Assembly: GCA_003561665.1 (NCBI GenBank)
Contig: PWVY01000217.1
Location: forward strand, 1-9,989
Reading direction: 5' to 3'
From: Thermoplasmata archaeon
Lineage (GTDB): Archaea; Thermoplasmatota; SW-10-69-26
Length of the DNA stretch: 9,989 nucleotides
Shown: piece by piece, positions 6,660 through 9,989 of the stretch
Layout: each line of letters begins with the position of its first letter
How positions within the stretch are numbered: the stretch's first letter is position 1
Notes under the pieces: model-generated
What the model saw: the letters and a program-made list of their open reading frames with translations, nothing else
What the model was told of the DNA's origin: nothing
The model's database searches: none
Program-made: the position numbers and the translations under genes

Positions 6660-6673
6660 GGACTCTAGAGTCC
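6660..6673. repeat. Perfect 14-base palindrome between convergent genes
   Basis: GGACTCTAGAGTCC is a perfect inverted repeat in the gap between the ends of the ZIP-like gene (plus) and the small anchored protein gene (minus). It could be a protein site or part of the 3' end of either transcript. Nothing else in the 136-base gap besides the T-tracts is recognisable. Confidence 0.5.
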
Positions 6674-6736
6674 TGGGGAGGGGCTTTTGGTGAACACGTT
6701 ACGCCTGCTGGGCGGCCAAGCGGGCTTGGGGGTTCC

Positions 6737-7252
6737 TTAACAAGAGGGGTTCTCGACGATCAAGGGTTCAACAGTCGGCGGTATTTGGGGCCATGTCGCC
6801 TTTGGGTGGTACGAGACGGTCTCGATGCACGCGTCTGATGCGAACTGAAGGGTGATGGTCTCCTCGCCAAGAGGCGGGATCCACACTGTCCGAGCGGGGG
6901 GGCCTTCGTCTGCAGGCCAGACATGATGCGTCGGGAGAACTTGCTCCTCGTCGTAGACGGCTTTCCACAGGGACGCGTTCTGCGCCATGGACTCGTCCAT
7001 GCTGGTTCCACCTTCCCCTTTTGTCCTCTCCTCGTCGACCCACGAGAGCGGACCTGCAACGTTCAACCGGTTCTCGACTTGCAACGTGACGGTCCCGTTG
7101 CTGGGGTCGTGGTCGACGAACTCGGCGCTCAAGGGCATGTGCTCTAGCGTCTCATCGGAGGGGTAGAGCACCGGGTTGTACACCAGGAACGCCACCGTGG
7201 CCCCTATCCCGATGACGACACCGAACGCTCCCGCCGCGAGGATTGCCTTCAT
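6737..7252 (-). CDS. Membrane-anchored extracytoplasmic protein, unknown function
   Basis: This is a 171-residue protein that I do not recognise. Residues 4-25 form one hydrophobic helix (AILAAGAFGVVIGIGATVAF) without an obvious cleavage site, so it is probably an N-terminal anchor with the rest outside the cell. The outer part has short alternating beta-like stretches (GTVTLQVENRLN near 53; ETITLQFASDACIETVSY near 131), suggesting an immunoglobulin-like or similar beta domain. It has two cysteines (142 and the last residue, 171), which could pair with each other or with the partner. The ATG at 7252 overlaps the TGA of the cysteine-rich gene (ATGA), so both are probably made together. The sequence shows no catalytic motif. 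Confidence 0.75.
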   Translation of the reverse strand: MKAILAAGAFGVVIGIGATVAFLVYNPVLYPSDETLEHMPLSAEFVDHDPSNGTVTLQVENRLNVAGPLSWVDEERTKGEGGTSMDESMAQNASLWKAVYDEEQVLPTHHVWPADEGPPARTVWIPPLGEETITLQFASDACIETVSYHPKATWPQIPPTVEPLIVENPSC

Positions 7253-8229
7253 GAATATTCCACCTCAGGACCCCTGGGGTTGTAGCTGCAAGGCCCACTA
7301 TGGCATTTCGGTTCGTCGGCGGTGCACCATCCATCGGAGCAGTTTGCCTCGAACGTGTAGCAAGCGGCTCCTCTCTGTCCTTCCCACCCATGATGGTAGA
7401 AGACGCAATCAGCGGTGTACCACGCTCCAACATCAGACGGTCCGCACGCCGCTGGTCGTGCGAACAATTCGTTTCCTAGATGATGATCCAAGTTATGCCA
7501 CGCAGGATCCTCGCGGACCCAATCATAGTCGCTTTGATGCAAAAAGGTGGCTTCATGGTAACATTCTGACGGGCGATTAATCGCCCACCCTTGGGGGCTA
7601 CATCTCGTGTTTTGCCAGTCACCTGGCCTCTCGTGATTGCATTCATACTCGTGGTGTTCGAACTTGGCATCTTCGCACTCGGTCCCGCGACATTCGAATG
7701 AGAAGTACATCGTGGACTCGGTCAAGGTCCACGCATCGCGTGAGTCCGGACACCCGAACATGCCAAAACATTCGAATCCCTCTTTATAGTTCGATTGTAG
7801 CCCTTCTACCCCTGCGTATCTTCGCTCCGTTTCACTCTCCTCATCACTGGATGCCGACGTTTGGCTTTGAGGCAGGTTTAGATCGTCGGGAGCTTTCGCT
7901 ACTCGATCGGTGTTGATTGCGTCGATTGCCTGTATAGTGGTCACACAGTCCTCGTCAGGGGAAAGCTCAAAGATCACGCCTGCAAAGGATGAGTTGGCGT
8001 TTATGGATACCCCGATTATAGACCCTGTTGAGTAGCACTCGCCGTCACGTTTCTCCCCGGTGTGAACGGTATCGCCGATCCTCAGATCCTCTCCAGTCTT
8101 CGCGTTGAAGATCTCGTACCAATGCTCGCTAAACCCGGCATCTTCGCTAAGAGCTCCAGTCGCTGAGAAGGCGACGAAAACCATCACAACAACAGCGACT
8201 ATGACCCCGTATCTGCGTGAGAAGCCCAT
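7249..8229 (-). CDS. Secreted or anchored cysteine-rich protein (16 Cys), unknown function
   Basis: This is a 326-residue protein of no family I recognise. A basic start (MGFSRRYG) is followed by a hydrophobic stretch to about residue 27 (VIVAVVVMVFVAFSATGALS), a signal peptide or anchor. The mature part holds 16 cysteines, an even number. Most are in residues 150-326, in spacings such as FECFGMFGC, ECRGTEC and CSDGWCTADEPKCHSGPC, which suggests many disulfides. The cysteine-rich part is also rich in His, Trp and Tyr (for example AWHNLDHHLGNE). A Ser/Glu-rich linker at about 120-138 (SQTSASSDEESETERR) separates it from an N-terminal segment. GC content is clearly lower than in the neighbours, and A/T-ending codons are more common, hinting at recent acquisition or a different selective regime. 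Upstream, a GGTGA lies 6 bases before the ATG and TTATCTA (8272-8266) is a weak TATA candidate. Confidence 0.78.
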   Translation of the reverse strand: MGFSRRYGVIVAVVVMVFVAFSATGALSEDAGFSEHWYEIFNAKTGEDLRIGDTVHTGEKRDGECYSTGSIIGVSINANSSFAGVIFELSPDEDCVTTIQAIDAINTDRVAKAPDDLNLPQSQTSASSDEESETERRYAGVEGLQSNYKEGFECFGMFGCPDSRDAWTLTESTMYFSFECRGTECEDAKFEHHEYECNHERPGDWQNTRCSPQGWAINRPSECYHEATFLHQSDYDWVREDPAWHNLDHHLGNELFARPAACGPSDVGAWYTADCVFYHHGWEGQRGAACYTFEANCSDGWCTADEPKCHSGPCSYNPRGPEVEYS

Positions 8230-8346
8230 GCGTTTTCACCAACAACCTCAAGCCTGGCCCTGGGGTAGATAAGGAATCTATCGAAAACCTGAACGCTCTG
8301 GCATGCTTGCCGGACCGCCGACGAGGAGCGAAGCTTGCCCGCTCCC

Positions 8347-8361
8347 GGAAACGCTTTAAAA
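8347..8361 (+). promoter_or_regulatory. Archaeal BRE/TATA promoter of the 38-codon gene
   Basis: GGAAACGC (BRE-like) is followed by TTTAAAA at 8355-8361 in GC-rich DNA. The expected transcription start is near 8383-8387, giving a leader of about 35 bases with a hairpin and a Shine-Dalgarno sequence. It may also drive the downstream dodecin gene, and possibly Ku. Confidence 0.65.
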
Positions 8362-8383
8362 CCCACTCGCCTACGTTGCCTTA

Positions 8384-8405
8384 GCGGCGAGGCCCCCTTC
8401 GCCGC
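8384..8405 (+). promoter_or_regulatory. 5'-leader stem-loop next to the ribosome binding site
   Basis: GCGGCGA (8384-8390) and TCGCCGC (8399-8405) are perfect 7-base complements around an 8-base loop. The stem begins where transcription is expected to start and ends two bases before the Shine-Dalgarno TGAGG (8407-8411). It could protect the 5' end or control access to the ribosome binding site. Confidence 0.5.
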
Positions 8406-8419
8406 CTGAGGAACGCCTC

Positions 8420-8536
8420 ATGGTGAGGAGAAACCAAGACGAAACGTACGACGAAGCGATGAAGTGGTCCGGGATCTCGATGGTTGCCCTCATCGTGCTC
8501 TTCCTTGTCCTGATGTACACCGGCTTACTCTACTAG
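8420..8536 (+). CDS. 38-residue single-helix membrane protein
   Basis: The ATG at 8420 opens a 38-codon frame ending in TAG. The first 16 residues are charged and polar (MVRRNQDETYDEAMKW). Residues 18-35 form one hydrophobic helix (GISMVALIVLFLVLMYTG), followed by LLY. It is supported as a real gene by a good Shine-Dalgarno TGAGG (8407-8411) eight bases upstream, a TATA/BRE promoter about 60 bases upstream, and the clean charged-then-helix design. The family is not recognised; small proteins like this often act as subunits or regulators of larger membrane complexes. It lies 123 bases before the dodecin gene and may share its transcript. It is below the size that automatic annotation usually keeps. 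Confidence 0.72.
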   Translation: MVRRNQDETYDEAMKWSGISMVALIVLFLVLMYTGLLY

Positions 8537-8582
8537 GCACCATCACGGCAAGAAAACCCGGTCCACGCAGGCCCCTTGAGAG

Positions 8583-8643
8583 CCTCGGGTTCCCGAACGA
8601 GCACGCCCGAGGAAGGGTCTAACAATCCACGACCCGACTCGGG
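8583..8643 (+). other. GC-rich inverted repeats with alternative pairings ahead of dodecin
   Basis: CCTCGGG (8583-8589) is the exact complement of CCCGAGG (8606-8612). The latter can instead pair over six bases with CTCGGG (8638-8643), while CCCGA (8633-8637) and TCGGG (8639-8643) form a third, local palindrome. The last element lies five bases before the dodecin Shine-Dalgarno sequence. These could be RNA structures in the dodecin leader, a transcript-end structure of the 38-codon gene, or protein sites. No known riboswitch is recognised. Confidence 0.35.
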
Positions 8644-8659
8644 GCGCTGGTGACCGAGC

Positions 8660-8920
8660 ATGGCTCAAGCTGAACACCAGCCCAAAGGCAGCCTCGAACA
8701 CGAACATCGCACCGCGAAGATTGTGGAGATCATGGGAAGCTCCACGCGAAGCTTCGACGATGCCATCGAGCACGCCCTCGCCGACGCCAGGGAAACCACG
8801 CGAGGCATCAGCGGTGCGCACGTCGACAACATGAGCATCAAATGCGACGACGGAGAGATCCTCGAATACAAAGTCGACCTGAAGGTCAGCTTCGGCATCG
8901 AACGCACCGAGAACCCCTAA
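8660..8920 (+). CDS. Dodecin-family protein lacking the flavin-stacking tryptophan
   Basis: This is an 86-residue protein. Residues 19-82 match the small dodecin fold (beta-alpha-beta-beta): EIMGSSTRSFDDAIEHAL, then a helix to ETTRGISG, then DDGEILEYKVDLKVSF. Dodecins form hollow dodecamers that bind flavins, in archaea riboflavin or lumichrome, as a storage and light-protection device. A gapless comparison with the usual bacterial motif TLRNLDWFEV places Gly52 at the conserved Trp that stacks on the flavin, so the ligand may differ. The N-terminal 18 residues (Gln/Glu/His-rich) are an extension over the usual 65-70 residue length. The start is supported by GGTGA (8649-8653) six bases before the ATG. 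Ku follows after 45 bases. Family call is firm, ligand open. Confidence 0.9.
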   Translation: MAQAEHQPKGSLEHEHRTAKIVEIMGSSTRSFDDAIEHALADARETTRGISGAHVDNMSIKCDDGEILEYKVDLKVSFGIERTENP

Positions 8921-8965
8921 CCCCCCCACTCGCCCCCCCGCGGGGCGGGATCAAAGGACCACACC

Positions 8966-9757
8966 ATGCCGCACGCCGTCTGGACCGGAGGCCTCTCGTT
9001 CGGCCTCGTGAACCTTCCCGTTCGCGTCGTCTCCGCCGTCAGCCAAGACCGCCTGAGCTTCCGCCAACTCCACGAAGACGACAAGCAACCCATCAAACAG
9101 AAACGATGGTGCCCCAAACACGACGAAGAAGTCCCCTACGAAGACATCGTTCGAGGGTACGAAGTCCGCCCCGACGAGTACGTCATCATCGAAGACGAAG
9201 AACTCGAGAACATCAAACCCGAACGAAGCAAAGCCATCGAGATCGACCGCTTCGTCGACGCCTCCACCATCGACCCCATCTTCCACAACAAAAGCTACTA
9301 CCTCGTCCCCGACGAAACCGCCACGAAACCCTACAAACTCCTCGTCCAAGCCCTCCAAGACGCCAACATGGCCGGCATGGCCACCTTCGTCATGCGCCGC
9401 CGCGAACACCTCGTCACCATCCAAACCCGCGGCCCATCCCTCATGCTCCACACCCTCGCCTACGCCGACGAGATCCGAACCCCCGACTGGGCCCTCCAAG
9501 ACATCCTCCCCATCGAAGCCGACCTCACCGACCAAGAACTAGACACCGCCAAACAACTCATCCAAGCCCTCCAAGGCGACTTCGACCCCAGCGCCTACAA
9601 AGACACCTACCGCGAAGAAGCCCTCAAACTCATCCAACAGAAAGCCGAAGGCGAAACCATCCCCATCACACCCACCCCAGACGAAGAACCCGAAACCCCC
9701 GAAGACCTCCTCCAAGCCCTCCAAGCCAGCATCGAAACCGCCCAAAACAACGACTAA
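8966..9757 (+). CDS. ku: Ku protein, bacterial-type, non-homologous end joining
   Basis: This is a 263-residue homodimeric DNA-end-binding ring protein. The hallmark opening AVWTGGLSFGLVNLPVRVVS is at 4-23. RWCPKHDEEVPYEDIVRGYE (47-66) corresponds to the usual Cys-containing strand and GYE motif. Conserved elements EELENIKP, FVDASTIDPIFHNKSYYLVP and YKLLVQAL follow, then the helical arm LHTLAYADEIR. It ends in an acidic, proline-containing tail (ITPTPDEEPETPEDL and on), not the Lys-rich tail of some bacterial Ku proteins. Length is normal for prokaryotic Ku. It would load on double-strand breaks and recruit LigD-type enzymes; a LigD polymerase gene lies directly opposite. The ATG at 8966 is preceded by AAGGA about 10 bases upstream, a modest ribosome binding site. 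Its TAA directly abuts the stop of the convergent gene. Confidence 0.96.
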   Translation: MPHAVWTGGLSFGLVNLPVRVVSAVSQDRLSFRQLHEDDKQPIKQKRWCPKHDEEVPYEDIVRGYEVRPDEYVIIEDEELENIKPERSKAIEIDRFVDASTIDPIFHNKSYYLVPDETATKPYKLLVQALQDANMAGMATFVMRRREHLVTIQTRGPSLMLHTLAYADEIRTPDWALQDILPIEADLTDQELDTAKQLIQALQGDFDPSAYKDTYREEALKLIQQKAEGETIPITPTPDEEPETPEDLLQALQASIETAQNND

Positions 9758-9989
9758 CTACGACAACACATCCACCACGCCACCCACATCCACCCGCTCC
9801 CCATCCATCCCCCTCCACGGATCCCCCACCCCCTCCAACCGCGACGGCACATCCCACAACGAGAACGACCCCGCCCCCACCTCATCCAACTCCTCCCAAC
9901 GCACCGGAACCGCCACCGGAGCCCCCGGCAACGCCCGCACCGAATACGGAGCCACCGCCGTTTGCCCCCACCCCATCCGATACACATCC
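9758..9989 (-). CDS. ligD: LigD-type DNA polymerase/primase domain protein, C-terminal end (5' part outside window)
   Basis: The last 76 residues of a gene entering from the right edge are visible. QTAVAPYSVRALPGAPVAVP followed by VRWEELDEVGAG, then a segment ending VPSRLEGVGDPW, is the characteristic C-terminal end of the LigD polymerase domain. This is the archaeo-eukaryotic primase-like enzyme that adds nucleotides at broken ends during end joining. The protein stops about 20 residues after the domain, so either the polymerase domain is C-terminal, as in ligase-first LigD proteins, or it is a stand-alone polymerase as in archaea with split LigD functions. The start is not in the window. 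The in-frame Val/GTG at 9985 and Met at 9976 are internal. The stop TAG (9760-9758) abuts the Ku TAA with no base between. Confidence 0.88.
   Translation of the reverse strand, partial: DVYRMGWGQTAVAPYSVRALPGAPVAVPVRWEELDEVGAGSFSLWDVPSRLEGVGDPWRGMDGERVDVGGVVDVLS

Noticed and set aside
8583..8612. tRNA-like fragment (GGTTCCCGAAC-type arm)
   Set aside because: No cloverleaf, anticodon arm or acceptor stem could be assembled around it. It is better described as a simple GC-rich inverted repeat.

Overview
This is a high-GC window with archaeal expression signals. There are clean TATA/BRE-type promoters (TATAAAAG in front of the two-component operon, TTTAAAA in front of a 38-codon gene). One of these is placed for a leaderless transcript. 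Several operons are packed with ATGA or GTGA stop/start overlaps. Gene content (receiver-first histidine kinase, dodecin, bacterial-type Ku plus a LigD-type polymerase, COG3559-type exporter permease) fits a mesophilic high-GC euryarchaeon, perhaps a Thermoplasmatota or haloarchaeal relative. The lineage is an inference and cannot be fixed from this sequence.

Left part, minus strand: a two-component operon reads 2233 to 1. It encodes a soluble receiver-histidine kinase (1055-2233), a small membrane protein ending in a phospho-acceptor-like helix without a kinase ATPase domain (495-1058), and a second, related membrane protein that runs off the left edge (1-498). Both membrane proteins carry a three-helix domain with a Cys-x-x-x-His motif. 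Its spacing matches the copper/ethylene-binding N-terminus of plant and cyanobacterial ethylene receptors. The promoter has a TATA box and three dyad repeats directly upstream.

Middle, minus strand: a DUF421 membrane protein with an extremely acidic, internally duplicated tail (4974-5756) is followed by an ABC exporter ATPase (4013-4924) and its 12-helix permease (2385-4016). The ATPase and permease genes overlap and form a COG3559-type drug or polyketide exporter. Diverging from this cluster on the plus strand is a ZIP-family metal permease with substituted metal-site residues (5821-6600), followed by T-tracts that probably terminate it.

Right part: two overlapping minus-strand genes encode extracytoplasmic anchored proteins, one with 16 cysteines (7249-8229) and one a small anchored beta-rich-looking protein (6737-7252). 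The first has visibly lower GC than its surroundings. On the plus strand follow a 38-residue single-helix membrane protein with strong expression signals (8420-8536), a dodecin that lacks the flavin-stacking tryptophan (8660-8920), and Ku (8966-9757). A LigD-type polymerase enters from the right on the minus strand (9758-9989), and its stop codon directly abuts that of Ku. Together they form a non-homologous end-joining locus. No rRNA, tRNA, CRISPR array or mobile element was seen, and no gene-free stretch exceeds 300 bases.
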